Shown: positions 1 to 10,696, counted from the first letter of the stretch. The stretch is 64,000 bases of DNA from Tupaia tana (GCA_026018925.1 JAKSZU010000002.1:50705337-50769336), one strand, 5' to 3'. The notes: generated by a model not told the origin, from the letters alone. Numbers and translations: made by a program.

Positions 1-1957
1 ATGTGCATTAAACAGTATTCCACATTTCCTCAATGACGCTTGTTTTTAAAAGAGATAACTATATGAGCTGGGTTTTTTTTACATGAATAAGCACATAATT
101 GTTCTAGGGATATGAGGGAAAGGATATTTGCTAATATAACGCAAATGCAGAACCTACTGACAAAGGTATATAATTTATAAAATAGCTGAGTGGGCAAAAT
201 TCTGATTTTCAGTTGCCCTTGGCACTTCAGTGCACTTCTGATAATGATTTTCCTTGGGCATGTAGTTATACTGATAGAAATCATATCCATGAATAAAGAG
301 TGAGCTTAATTATACATAACTACCTACCTAATATGAGGTTTTATATTTTTTTTAACCTATGCTTTCTGGCTTATAAAAGGTGAGACAATCCTATCTGATC
401 TCAAAAAAGTAGTGTATTCTCAGAGCATGAGAGTTTTATTGTTTGATTTATCCTTTTTATAAAAAAGATTTCATGTTTTGCTTTTCTCTCCATTTTGGGA
501 ATTGTTCTCATCACAGTCTAGTCCGGTCCCCACTGTGACTCCAAGAACAGGCAAATGCATAAAGACTAATGCAAGGTTTTGGACATGGTCAGTGATAGAG
601 CAAAGTTAACCGATTCTTACTGAGAATGACCTTTCTTTGCATCTTGAACTCACTTGCACTGAGTCCAAGCATTTGAGCTCAAAATAATAAAAGAAGGAAG
701 CCCAAATGGTTTGAATGTTGGTGTCTGCCCAGACACCGTGCTAAGGTGCTTTACATGTATTATTTTGTTTAATCCTCACAATTCTGTGAGATAGGAATCA
801 AAACCCATTTTACAGATGGGAATACTTAAGGAACAGAAACATGATATAACTTGCCAAAGGTTCTAAATAACAGCCCAAGGATTCAGAGACAGGCAGTCTA
901 CAGTCTTTGTTCCCCACTTCTCTACTAACAGGTGCTCCTGCTCCTTATCAGGCTTGGCTGCAGGGTTCCCTTAGACGAGGGTCAAGGTGAAACATCAACA
1001 GCAATAAAAACAGAAATACACACCAAACCCAGAACACGTTTGAGCCCCTTCACGTTCAGGTGAATGGCCTTTGGCTAAGGCCAGAGGGTCTGGAGGCCCT
1101 GCACCTGGGGAAGGAAATGGATAGGACAAAGGTTCCTAATCTCAACAGGCACGTTTGCATATGTTTTCATGATGTCCCGTGAGTTAAATCCATGTCTCAG
1201 TAACGAGCCCTTCCAATCTATAACTGGCACTTTTGTGAATAATTTTGTGGACCTTGAGGCCTATACCCTCCTTGTATTAAGAGGTAGCATGGTGTATAAA
1301 CTACTCTTGAGGTCTCAGTCCACCTCTGCTTATTCAAGTGCACTGGCATTTCCTAGAGAAGTTAGCCATGTTTACTATGTCGCACTTGAATAATTACACC
1401 TCAAATAGAACTAAGAACATTTTCTGATGATTTTCCTACTGAAGCATAGTCTTTATTTCAAAATTGTGACATCGTATTCACCATGTCATTATAAAATAGC
1501 TCCACTGAACAAGAGCAACAGTTTGTAGTTGAGTCCTAGGAAGGATTTGTTAAGATATGTTTAAAATTATGTTACATATATTAATATTAGAATCTAATGA
1601 AGTATTTAAAAATATTAACTAAATGAAAGCATTAAGATTAATGTGACAATGTAGAAGACTGGAGTTAGGACTAGGGCCCAAAAGATACCAACTGAGGCTG
1701 TGGCTAGGAATATTCTCCCACTCCCCACCACACTCTGATCTTCGTCCTTGCCCCTTGTTGCATCACTGTTAAGGCAACACGGGGGAGTGGGCACTGTCTG
1801 TATCCTTAGCCTTCTCTGAAAATACTGCTCCATTTGGTCAAGTGACCCCAAAGCTACCATGTAGATCATACACCATGGCCAGAAAGAGAGGTGTCCTCAA
1901 ATTAACCCTAACCCAAAGGGTTTGTTTTCATTTTCTTTTATTTCATTTTCATTATAG
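1..1957 (+). other. AFG1L: AFG1L intron (3' part)
   Basis: This is sequence upstream of the first recognisable AFG1L exon, ending in a pyrimidine-rich acceptor (attatag at 1951-1957). I looked for the preceding AFG1L exon and do not see it, so that exon lies outside the window. Apart from a MIR-like fragment near 720-905 I see no gene or strong element here; the short open frames are not supported. Confidence 0.75.
720..905 (-). repeat. MIR SINE fragment
   Basis: The text reads as an inverted MIR core: a 'gtgctaaggtgctttacatgtattattttgtttaatcctcacaa' style segment, then 'cccattttacagatggg' and 'ttgccaaagg', which are hallmark MIR core strings on the reverse strand. It is an ancient mammalian repeat in an AFG1L intron. 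Confidence 0.65.
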
Positions 1958-2098
1958 CCACTTGGAGCCAGTGACTATTTGGAACTATCAAAGAATTTCG
2001 ATACAATATTTTTACGAAACATTCCACAATTTACATTGGCAAAGAGGACTCAAGCTCGAAGATTCATAACTCTCATCGATAACTTTTATGATTTCAAG
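1958..2098 (+). CDS. AFG1L: AFG1L, third-last coding exon
   Basis: The exon encodes 47 residues in phase 0, beginning PLGASDYLELSKNF and ending FITLIDNFYDFK. These match the C-terminal part of AFG1L/LACE1, the AFG1-like AAA ATPase of the mitochondrial inner membrane and matrix side. The family is linked in the literature to turnover of cytochrome oxidase subunits and to mitochondrial quality control. The acceptor is attatag|cca at 1951-1960 and the donor is aag|gtaaat at 2099. The conserved RRFITLIDNFYD stretch (residues 34-45 of this exon) corresponds to a signature shared with bacterial ZapE/AFG1 proteins in the late ATPase domain. There is no frame disruption. The Walker motifs are in upstream exons outside the window. 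Confidence 0.95.
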
Positions 2099-2149
2099 GT
2101 AAATGTTTATGATTTCTTTTTCTCAAAACCAAACATTTTAGGCCGTGGC

Positions 2150-2270
2150 GCCAGATCGCCTGGCTCTGTCACATTCTTTGCTTTTCTGTGCGTCAGTCTC
2201 CTCATTTGTGAATGGGGGATGATAGTTACTTACTTCAGAGGGTTGTTATGAGGACTAAAGCTCATTTAAA
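2150..2270 (+). repeat. MIR SINE fragment
   Basis: Segments resembling 'cagtctcctcatttgtgaatggggatgatagt' and 'agggttgttatgaggact' match the forward MIR core. It is diverged and abuts the SINE that starts near 2281. Confidence 0.6.
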
Positions 2271-2280
2271 ACAATTTTGG

Positions 2281-2530
2281 TGGCCCAGCCTCCACAGTGC
2301 TGGTGATGGCGTGCTCAGATGCAGTGCTGGAAGCCACACGGCTGACGGTGGGTTCAGATCCCTGGTGGACCTGGAATGTGATGGCTGGCCGGGATCCTGA
2401 TGCGCTGGAGGGCTGGAGGAAGGAATGGCAGCATGATGAGACCCTGTAGAGGATGCTTCTCACTCTGTGTCTGTGTGTACACATGTGCTCCCTATTATGA
2501 ATGGAATGAGTAAAGTTTTTAAAAATAAAC
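2281..2530 (+). repeat. tRNA-derived SINE, diverged type C
   Basis: The head is ggcccagcc; the interior has 'gctgacggtgggttcagatccc', which resembles a B-box region, then 'ggagggctggaggaagg' and a TC/TG-rich 3' part ending 'gaatgagtaaagttttt'. It is similar to the 3' fragment at 11641-11822. It is old, and no target duplication is visible. Confidence 0.6.
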
Positions 2531-3214
2531 TTCCTGTTTGGCCCAAGTGGAATGCTGTATGAGTACTAGTAGTAGTAGCAGCAGTAGTAGTATAGTAACA
2601 CTTCAGCACGAGACACTCTGTTGGTCCCCCTCTTCACCCCAGCAAAAGAGGACCAGACATGGGGTCTGGAGCCTGCATGTTCATGTGCTTCTCTGATTCT
2701 ATGAGGAATAAGGATGGAACATGCACAGGGAGGAAAGGGAATATCGGAGTGGGGAGTTTGCAGTAAAAGTCCTGGGGGGCCAAGCATGGAAGACAGTGAG
2801 AGTGGCTCTGACACAGCAGCCAAGGGAAGCCTGCCTTAGTGAGTGACATTGATGTCTACTGCTCTTGCCCGAGGGGCCAACACTGTGTCATCAGAGTCAG
2901 AGAGGTGGGAGGATGAGGACACAGAGCTGGGGGATCCTGGCCCATCAGTGTGAGTGGCTGCCTTTGGCGGAGACCCCTTTCCAATAGTTGGTGGGGCCCA
3001 GAGTGAAGGGAGTGAGCTTGGTGGGGCAGGGCGGGGACAGGGAAGCATCCTTGGTTTTCACGGGCTGAGGCTCTAAGAAGAAAAGGATGGTTGGTGTCAG
3101 TAGATGGTTCTTAGAGTGAGGATCGAGAGACTCTTACTGTTTTGATGTTTCTGCTAGGAATATATTAAAGATAGCTTATAGCTCCCATCCCTCAGTCTCA
3201 CTCCCTAATCCTAA

Positions 3215-3453
3215 CCCCGCCCCCCTTTTTATTTGTTTATGGGGGGGAGGGTTTGCCATAGGGCACATGTACTTGCTGGAGAGACAAAGAAGGAAATGAG
3301 AAATCACCCCTGAGGGGGGTATGGCCATGCCACAATTCCCTCTTTTCCATTCTCCTCTTGGGGTTTTAGGCACGCATGCATACACTCTGCATGATTTTCA
3401 AACCACTGGGTCCAGCACTCACACCATGGTCGGCCATGTAGGAATCCAGCCCC
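3215..3453 (-). repeat. tRNA-derived SINE, type A-like
   Basis: An inverted copy reading tail to head: T-rich start, 'tgccatagggcacatgt', 'gagaaatcacc', 'ccattctcctcttgggg', and the tRNA-like head near 'gtcggccatgtaggaatccagc'. It is the first of four minus-strand SINEs in a row. Confidence 0.8.
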
Positions 3454-3461
3454 TTCACTTA

Positions 3462-3734
3462 TTTTTTTTTAATTAAGTAATGTTTTTAGAGAGATGTTTT
3501 TGCTATAGGGCACATACACTCGTGGGAGAGACAGACAGAAGAAAGCAAGAACTCACTGCCTGCCCCCAGGGAAGAAAGCCACACTGCAGTCTCTTCTCCT
3601 CCATTCTCCTCTTGGGATTTTGGGCACCCATGCATGTGCTTGGTGTGATTTTCAATCCACTGGGTTCCAAACTCAAACCATAGTCGGCCATGTGTGAATC
3701 CAGCACCTTGACCACCACGCCACCTGCTGGCCCC
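3462..3734 (-). repeat. tRNA-derived SINE, type A
   Basis: An inverted copy with 'tgctatagggcacat', 'gagagacagacag', 'ccattctcctcttggga' and the head 'accacgccacctgctggcccc' at 3715-3734. It is the second of the array of four. Confidence 0.85.
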
Positions 3735-3741
3735 TTCACTT

Positions 3742-3914
3742 TTTAAAAAATAATTAATTATTTATTTTTTAGAGAGATTCTTTGCTATAGGGCACGTGCA
3801 CTTACCAGAGAGACAGAAAGAGACAGAGAGACAGAAACTGAGAAATCATCCTCTGAGGGGATGGCCGCACTGCAATGCCTTCTTCTCCTTTCCCCTCTCA
3901 GGATTTTGGGTATG

Positions 3915-3948
<34 letters not shown>

Positions 3949-4047
3949 TGCCCGGTGTGAGTTTCAAGCCTCCAGGTCCAGTATTGTAACCACGGTTGGC
4001 CATGTGGGAGTCCAGCAACATAACCATTACGCCACCTGCTAGTCCCT
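3742..4047 (-). repeat. tRNA-derived SINE, type A with (CA)n
   Basis: An inverted copy with the same landmarks. A (CA)n microsatellite at about 3922-3948 expands the position that in young copies reads as alternating CG/TG. The head ends 'cgccacctgctagtccc' at 4047. It is the third of the array. Confidence 0.85.
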
Positions 4048-4051
4048 ACGT

Positions 4052-4292
4052 TTATTTTCATTTTTGCCAGAGACCATATATTCTCTCCAGAAGAAAGACA
4101 GAGAGATGGGGGAGGAGGGAAGATGGAGAAGGTGCCCTTCCATGTAGTGTGATTACACCACAATCCCACCTCCATCTCTCCATTCCGTCAGGCTTTTGAG
4201 GGTGTATGCACATATGCTTAGAGTATTTTTCAAGCTACCAGGGTGGGAATTCAAACCACATGGTCAGTCAATATGGAATGTAGCTCCCTTAA
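4052..4292 (-). repeat. tRNA-derived SINE, type C
   Basis: An older inverted copy: 'tgccagagaccatatattctc', a GA-rich block, 'tccatctctccattccgtcagg', 'tttttcaagctaccagggtgggaattcaaacca' and the head 'tatggaatgtagctccctt'. It is the fourth of the array. Confidence 0.7.
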
Positions 4293-5049
4293 TTCGCACT
4301 TTTACTTCTTAATTAACAGGGAAAAAAAAGATTTAATCTGGCAACTTGTTATTACAGAATAACCAAACCACTCTTCTAACGTTTGCTTTAACTAAATCAC
4401 ATGTTCAGAGCTTATACTCTTTTTAAAAGTATAGTCAAAATTATCTTATTTCTGAAATTGGGAGCATTTAAACAGACATTATTTTAGAATGTATTCATGA
4501 AGATTTGTGAAATAAGGGTATTCCCATCTAAATAATTTTTAAAGTGTCATTCGTAATTAAAAGAATTTATAAAAGGAGGTAGAAGGGATATGGAAAAGCT
4601 AGTCCCAAATGTCAACACATTATCCTTAAGTATTATGTATTTATTTAAATAATGATTTTAAAACGATAGCTGTGAATCCTGAAAACAAATTTAGGACTCT
4701 TTAAACATCAAGAAGAGTATGCTTTATATTTAAACTGTGGATGTAAAATATGTAAAAGGTATAAAAGCTCTTTCTAATCCATGATCACATATGCACACTC
4801 ACTCCGATAGTTATGTAATCAAGAGATATTAATGTAAAGCTTAGTCTTTTTGAAGACTGCTGGCAGGGTGCTGATACGAATGTAGCTTCTGGAAACTCAG
4901 GGTATAATTAGAGCAGTAATGCACTGAACTTAGCAGTCAGCTCCGCAGTGAAGTGGTAACCTCTGTGTGGTGCATCTGGGGAGCTTTCGTACACATAGAG
5001 ACCAGCTCCAAACAGCCAGGTAAAAATGTCATCATGAGAGTGTATTTGC

Positions 5050-5392
5050 CTGAGTTGGTGCTGCTGTAACAAAATACCACAGACTGGCTAGCTTATAAAT
5101 AATCGAAATTTATTTTTCACATTCTAGAGGCTGAGAAATCCAAGATCAAGGCCCAGCAGGTTTGGCTGTTTGGTGAGGGCTGGTCTCCGTTTCATGCTAG
5201 TGTCTCATTGCCACGTCCTCTGGAGAGGATAGACACTGTGACTTCACACAGTGGGCGGGGATAGAAAGGAAAAGGGGGTAAACCCCCTTCATCAGGCCCT
5301 CCTAAAGGCCACGCTTCTTAACACTGTTTCACTGGGGATTATGTTTTAATGTAAATTTTGGAGGGGACAAAAACATTTAAACCATAGTAGTC
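5050..5392 (-). mobile_element. MaLR-type LTR (MLT1/MST-like), solo
   Basis: On the reverse strand this carries classic MaLR LTR 3' landmarks. On the + strand they read 'gctgctgtaacaaaatacc acagactgg', 'gaggctgagaaatccaagatcaagg', 'gtctggt'-like text and 'attttggaggggac...accatag'. It is a remnant of an ancient non-autonomous retroviral-like element, with no coding capacity. Confidence 0.75.
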
Positions 5393-5575
5393 ATGGAAAG
5401 AGCACTGGACTTAGAACTGGAAGATCTGGTCTGACGTTGTGAGCTGAGACCTCTCCAGGCCTGAAAATTGCCAACAAAATCTTTACTTGCTATTTTACAG
5501 GGTGATGTAAGCTGTGTGGAAATATTTTTAAAAGTCCTATGCAGTTTCAAAGTACCACTTTAAAGAGACAAACTA

Positions 5576-5645
5576 TTAGGTCATCGGGAAAGGCATGATA
5601 TATTTTTCTATGCAAAAATGCATCATGACTTTCCCCACAACCCAA
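5576..5645. mobile_element. Mariner-like palindromic MITE, copy 1
   Basis: A 70-bp near-palindrome starting ttaggtcatcgggaaagg and ending ccccacaacccaa, flanked by TA at 5574-5575 and 5646-5647. The centre 'tatttttctatgcaaaaatg' matches the copy at 8392-8461. TA target duplication and inverted termini fit a Tc1/mariner deletion derivative. Confidence 0.8.
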
Positions 5646-5795
5646 TATTAGGAAAAAAAAAATAAACATTTTAAAAAACAAAGGCCTAAGCTCATTGATG
5701 TAACAGATTTTTATTTTGTAAGAGATTTTTTTTCCTTACCTTCAACTTACAAAATGTAAAGAGTAACACCATTTACTCATTTTCCTCTATTTCAG

Positions 5796-5909
5796 GTGCG
5801 CATAATTTGCTCTGCGTCAACTCCTATATCAAGCTTATTTTTGCATGAACATCATGACAGTGAGTTGGAGCAAAGCAGAATACTGATGGATGATTTGGGG
5901 CTGAGCCAG
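5796..5909 (+). CDS. AFG1L: AFG1L, penultimate coding exon
   Basis: The exon encodes 38 residues in phase 0, from VRIICSASTPISSLF to RILMDDLGLSQ. It matches the segment of AFG1L that follows LIDNFYDFK. The acceptor is ctatttcag|gtg at 5787-5796 and the donor is cag|gtaggc at 5910. The VxIICSAxxP pattern corresponds to the strand and loop conserved in AFG1/ZapE ATPases after the FYD motif. No stop or frameshift is present, and splice phases agree with both neighbouring exons. Confidence 0.95.
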
Positions 5910-6089
5910 GTAGGCGATATTAACATAATCTCTTTTTATTATAAAACAGCTTAGTCGTTTTTGGTGTGATACACAGCTACAGTCCGAAGAAGGAATGTAG
6001 AATACAGTTAACCACTGATTTGCTGCTTTCTTCCAAAGCCAGCGCAGCGGACTTAGCATTCTCAGTAGTACTAAATATGAGGAATTACC

Positions 6090-6220
6090 ATTTTAGAGTA
6101 CAAAGCACCTTAGTGATCATGTAGTCCAATGCATTGTTTTGCACGTGACAAAAACAAAGTTCAGAGAAGTGAACTGATGGGTCTGGAGCCACACTGCTGA
6201 GTAACGGCAGGCCAGCACTA
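6090..6220 (-). repeat. MIR/L2-like ancient repeat fragment
   Basis: The order 'ccattttagag', 'gtagtccaatgcattgttttgcacgtgacaaaaacaaag ttcagagaagtgaactg' resembles the reversed MIR or related core (gtccaa-cattttacagatgaggaaactgaggcccagagaggtga). It is weak and heavily diverged. Confidence 0.4.
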
Positions 6221-6801
6221 GACACCAGGACACCTGCGTGTGGTTTCAGGATTGCTCTGCGACACTGTGCTGCTTCTTCTGGATATTCTACGTGGCAGCT
6301 GGCTTTGCGGAGTGCAGGATGCAGTATCCACGTGTATGGACTGGCCAGTCCAGGATCCTGGAGTGCCTAGCAAAGCCCTTGGCTTAAAAAGAGATCTACA
6401 CTTCATCTTCTACCCTCCATTCAGCAAGCACTTATGGAACAACTGTGGGTACCAGCCCCTGGGGACACTGTGTGAGGGACAAACTGATGCTGGCCCAGCT
6501 GTCCTTGCTGTCCAGTGATTCACCCCAGGCCATCCAGACGTGGCTTTGGATTTCCTTCTTCTGTATGAACCTTACAGGGTATATTTGCCAATTTCCTATA
6601 ATTGAAATGTTTTTCAAAATTTTTAATTCCCCAACAATAAGGAGAGCTCCAGTCTTTCAACTCCAGAGGTAAACGGTTATCTGGAATAAGAAAACAGTTC
6701 CATACTTACCTGAGTAGAAACTAAACATTCTCAGGAGTTTGGGATAATAAGCTCAGTAATCCTTTAAAAAGAAAACTTTCAAATATGATTACTTAAACCT
6801 A

Positions 6802-7165
6802 TGTCTGAGTTTGTTCAGACTACTATACCAAATTACCGTAAACTGGTTAGCTTACGAACAGCAGAAACATATTTCTCAATTCTGAAGGCTGGAAAGTCTC
6901 AGATCAAGGTGCCAGAACTGATGTCTGGTGTAGGCCCACTTCTTCTTTCAGAAATGGCAGTCTTTTGATATAAACCTCCCATGGTTGAAGGAGTGAAGGA
7001 TAACTCAGGGACCTCTTTTATAAGGGGACCAATCTCATTCATGAGGGCTTCCCCCTCAAGACCTAATCACCTCCGAAAGACCGCACCTCCCAATACAATC
7101 ACCTTGAAGGTTAGGATTTTAACATAAGAACTTTATAGGAGTACACACTTTCAAACCATAGCAGT
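6802..7165 (-). mobile_element. MaLR-type LTR (MLT1/MST-like), solo
   Basis: The inverted LTR reads on the + strand 'cagactactataccaaattaccgtaaactgg', 'ctgaaggctggaaagtctcagatcaaggtgcc', 'ttttataaggggaccaatctcattcatgaggg', 'cctaatcacctcc' and 'caaaccatagcag'. These are in the order of the MaLR LTR reverse complement. It is non-coding and ancient. Confidence 0.8.
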
Positions 7166-7950
7166 ATAGAAATAGATAAGTTACTTATAAATCCCTGTGC
7201 TGAGACCTCTTGAAATGTTGGTTCTTTAAGAGCAATGCTTACATCCTAGTACTACCATAACCATTTCACAGAGTACACTTGAGGAGTTACATTAGATCAG
7301 TTCTAAAGTTCTCTAGATCATTGGCTCTTGAGTTTTTCCCTCTAGGAGCAGGGTTTAGACATAGGCCAAAGAAAGGTCAGCACTGGAGACCAATAATATA
7401 TGAAGAAATCGGGGAATATGATGTCAGGGCATGAAGGTTCATAGTAGATCAATAAGATGGACGTGGGAGTCCAGAGTTTTTCTCTGAAAGAGCTTGATAG
7501 CAAACTTCTAAGGGAAGAGAAGGCGATTCAAGGCCCACTTACTGCACGTGAGTCCATATTGGTATCACCGTCCTGAGCTGTTCACCAGCTTCATAGAGAC
7601 AGGGCTCCCCATCTTAACCCTAGATGGGGGAATCAAGTGTCTTAGCGGCTGAGGATGACAGGCAGTCCTGGCATTTGAAAAGTGAGATTGCATTCACCTT
7701 CTGTAACACCCACTGTGACGTGTCAACTGACCAGTTTGCAAAAGGTTTTCAGAAGTTTGTCTTCAGGGACCCCTTAAGCAGGGGAACTCTGTCTGTGAAG
7801 CTCCAGAGGCCATGTCAACTTCTTCCTAAGAGAACTGCTATTCTCTGACATTAATGTGCACTTTTAGAGAAAGAGTTCCTATTCTGCCTGAAATGTCTTT
7901 CTGTTAGATTTTGTAGTTAGCTTTTATTCTGAGCAAAATCTCATAGCTGA

Positions 7951-8224
7951 GGGACCAGCAGTTGGCATAATGGCTATGTCACTGGACTCCCATGTAGTTG
8001 ATCGTGGTTTGAGTCCTGGACCCATTGACTTAAACTCACGCTGAGTGCGTGTGCATGCGTGCCCAAGATCCTGAGAGGAGAATGGAGGAGAAAGGATTGC
8101 AGCGTAGTCATCCCCCTGGGGGGTGATTTCTCTCTTTCTGTCTCTCTGTCTCTCTCTGTCTTCTGGCAAGCACACGCACCCTATAGCAAAAACCTCTCCA
8201 AAGACAAAAACAAAACAAAACAAA
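7951..8224 (+). repeat. tRNA-derived SINE, type A, full length with TSD
   Basis: The head gggaccagcagttggcataatgg includes an A-box-like sequence, and 'tggtttgagtcctgg' is B-box-like. The body ends 'aacctctcc' followed by an A/C-rich tail. Target duplication ctcatagctg lies at 7940-7949 and 8225-8234. Confidence 0.9.
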
Positions 8225-8391
8225 CTCATAGCTGGATTTGTTGGTATTATTTTAGCTTTCATTATTTTTTTCAATGTTTCCTCTCTAAGTTTTCTTCTTG
8301 GCAATGAGCTCTCCTTATTTTCTATCAGTTTAAATTAGTTGACTCACTAAGGTTAGTTTAAAAGATTATGTATGAAAAAAATTATAATCTA

Positions 8392-8461
8392 TTAGGTTGT
8401 CTGAAAAGTCATGACATATTTTTCTATGCAAAAATGCATCATGACTTTTCCGATGACCCAA
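8392..8461. mobile_element. Mariner-like palindromic MITE, copy 2
   Basis: A 70-bp near-palindrome from ttaggttgtctgaaaagtc to ttttccgatgacccaa, flanked by TA on both sides (8390-8391, 8462-8463). Its arms pair over almost the full length. It is the best preserved of five related copies in this window. Confidence 0.85.
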
Positions 8462-8576
8462 TAAATAGATAAACTTCAAAAAATTATTGTAACCAGTACT
8501 TAATTCTGTAAACTGTTGTTTGTGGTGGTTTTAAGTGGTGCTGGGTATTAGTTGGTTTGTTTGTTTTCATAACCAG

Positions 8577-8705
8577 GGCTCAGTGGAAAGCCTCGCCATG
8601 TTTACCGGAGAAGAGGAAATCTTTGCGTTTCAGCGCACAGTCTCCCGACTCACAGAAATGCAGACTGAACAGTACTGGAATGAAGGGGACAGAAACAAGC
8701 AGTAA
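8577..8705 (+). CDS. AFG1L: AFG1L, last coding exon and stop
   Basis: The exon encodes 42 residues plus TAA at 8703-8705. The conserved part is MFTGEEEIFAFQRTVSRLTE followed by MQTEQYWNEGD, which matches the AFG1L C-terminus. The acceptor is ataaccag|ggc. The first residues read GSVESLA where human AFG1L, as I recall it, has DSAEGLS, and the end is RNKQ rather than RTKK; both are lineage differences or mild divergence. The frame is intact. Together the three exons give 127 residues, which is the expected C-terminal share of a protein of about 480 residues. Confidence 0.95.
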   Translation, partial: GSVESLAMFTGEEEIFAFQRTVSRLTEMQTEQYWNEGDRNKQ

Positions 8706-9756
8706 CTGTCACTTTCACATGAATAAAACTCTAGACAAATGGTTCCTTAATGCAAGGAGAACTTTTATTATGGGACTTGAAAGAATCATTTTCTCATCAT
8801 TAGGCACTTTGTCCTCTGGACCATTTGATATAAAATTGCTGCCGAAGATGTCATGGATATTGGGGATTAGTAAGTTAAAGACTTAACCATTTTTGTGGTC
8901 TACTTTTGCCTATTTGGCCTTATTTCAGCACTACAAAATTAAAATCATCACTCCTGAAGATAAATGTATGACCAGGCATTTCAGCATCACATTAAACCAC
9001 CTGGGCGAACCTGAATCAGCAAACACCGCCCGGATGCAGGGTGTCTCGACCACTCCCGGCTCTTGTAGCATCGTTGGAGACGTGTTAGCAACACAAGAGG
9101 GAAAACAAAAAAAACACCCTACATTTCAATTCCAAACAAAGAAAGCTCTCTGAATAATATTCTAGAATATAGGTTTATACTTATGACTTTTCTTCTTGCT
9201 ATGAATTATACCCAGCCCCTCTGGCCATCAGGTTTCCTCGGGATGGAAAGAGTATGCTTTTTGTCCTAAATTCAAGCTGGGCAGGCAGGACCTGATCTCA
9301 AGCAGACACAGAGTTGCCGGAAACAACTGAGGATTATGACACCTTCAAAGAAGAAACCAGTATCAAATCTCAACTGCTAGGCAGATCTACAGACAGATCC
9401 CCCACTCCGACAGCTGTGGGAGGGTAGTATGCAGGAGTAGGGACTGGTGAGAGTATCGGGAGGCAGGGGCAGACAGAAGCAGAGTGGCTCCTGCTGGTCT
9501 GAGCCCAGCAGGCCCCTCAGTCAGCAGGCTCCTTCTCAGGCTGGCAGGCATTTGCCATTGCAGGGTGTGCTCCCACCCTTAGCGCCCCGACTGTGGTGAG
9601 ATGGATCTAACAGGATATAGAGAAAAACACTCGCCAAAGCTACTTGAATAAATCTGATTTGCCCTTCATTGAACTCACGTCTTGATTCATTTAAGTAAAA
9701 CCCGACTTTACTGTTTTCACAGAGCGGATCTTGATTAAAGCTGAAAGTCTAATAAA
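8706..9756 (+). other. AFG1L: AFG1L 3' UTR and candidate poly(A) signals
   Basis: The sequence after the stop is unique. AATAAA hexamers occur at 8722-8727 (only 17 bases past the stop and probably not used), 9647-9652 and 9751-9756; one of the last two may end the transcript. The end of the UTR cannot be fixed from sequence alone. Confidence 0.5.
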
Positions 9757-10316
9757 CTCATCTTCTTCCAAAAAAAGAAAAATATGAAATCCACAAGATC
9801 CTTGTGAAAATCAGCATTTTAGAGAGGTAGGCAAGGGGGAGTTTGGTTACTGATTAAAACTGTCTATATAACTAGCCTCTTTGCACCTATTTAATTGATT
9901 AGTTAGTAATCCAAATAGATTTGTCTACTTTTTTATATTAACCTGTTTAGGTTAAGCAGATAGATGGATTGGTATCAAAGCACAGAGAAAAGTTTAATTC
10001 AAGGCTTTTTAAAGTTACATCTGGCTTAAAATATTTTTATTGAAGTGAAACACAGTGAGTTTCAAAGAGGTTTATAGCAGGAAGAAAGGCTGGGAGATGA
10101 GCACTATGTGGCAGGGTTAATGCTAGATATTTATAGCATTTCAGAAAAAAAAAATAGACCCAGAAAGGGTATGTTTTACAAATTAAGTAACTGAAGTTTG
10201 GAAAAGGTAAGTAGCTTGACCTGTTCATAGTTTATGGCTACAAAAGTCATACACTATGTTTTATACCATACTGCCTCCCTCCTGTTCTCACTTAAAAAGT
10301 CACTTAAAATATTGAC
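9757..10316. other. Intergenic stretch, nothing recognised
   Basis: This is AT-rich sequence between the presumed AFG1L 3' end and the next SINE cluster. I see no gene, no clear repeat and no structured element. Confidence 0.5.
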
Positions 10317-10590
10317 GGGAACCAGCAGTTGGCATAATGGCTATGTCGCTGGACTCCCACGTAGTCGACCGTGGTTCACGTCTCAGACCCGGTGGCTTAA
10401 AACACGCCGGGCGCGTGTGCGTGCGTGCCCAAGATCCCAAGAGGAGAATGGAGGAGAAGGGATTGCGGCGTGACCATCCCCCCTGGGGGGTGATTTCTCG
10501 CTTCCTATCTCTCTGTCTCTCTCTGTCTGTCTGGCGAGCGCACGCGCCCTATTGTGAAAAACCTCTCCAAAAAAAAAAAAATATATATAT
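10317..10590 (+). repeat. tRNA-derived SINE, type A
   Basis: The head gggaaccagcagttggcataatgg, the CpG-bearing body, the C6-TGGGGGG palindrome and 'aaacctctcc' plus A tail and (AT)n are all present. The upstream target copy atattgac lies at 10309-10316, and the same target continues downstream as atattgattca. It is the first of three stacked SINEs. Confidence 0.9.
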
Positions 10591-10603
10591 ATATTGATTC
10601 ACA

Positions 10604-10696
10604 GGGACCAGCAGATGGCATGGTGGTTAAGGCACTGGACTCCCACATGGTGAACTGTAGTTCAAGTCCTGGACCTGATGGCTTTCTTTCTCACTT

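Larger units (their letters stand above)
2099..5795 (+). other. AFG1L: AFG1L intron
   Basis: The intron runs from the gtaaat donor to the ttcag acceptor. It contains a MIR fragment, a type C SINE, a run of four minus-strand SINEs (3215-4292), an inverted MaLR LTR (5050-5392) and a mariner-like MITE (5576-5645). The segment 4293-5049 shows no recognisable gene or repeat; it is AT-rich. A short AGT/AGC microsatellite lies near 2561-2592. Confidence 0.85.
5910..8576 (+). other. AFG1L: AFG1L last intron
   Basis: The intron runs from the gtaggc donor to the acceptor cataaccag at 8568-8576. It contains a MIR-like segment near 6090-6220, a MaLR LTR (6802-7165), a type A SINE with target duplication (7951-8224) and a mariner-like MITE (8392-8461). 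In 6221-6801 and 7166-7950 I see nothing I can name. Confidence 0.85.

Noticed and set aside
1-1957. A further AFG1L exon in the first 2 kb
   Set aside because: I searched for the residues expected just before PLGASDY and found none with proper splice sites.
10317-10597. Repeated similar short proteins (for example with GVISRFLSLCLSLSVW) across many positions
   Set aside because: They are translations of the type A SINE body in both orientations, not a gene family.
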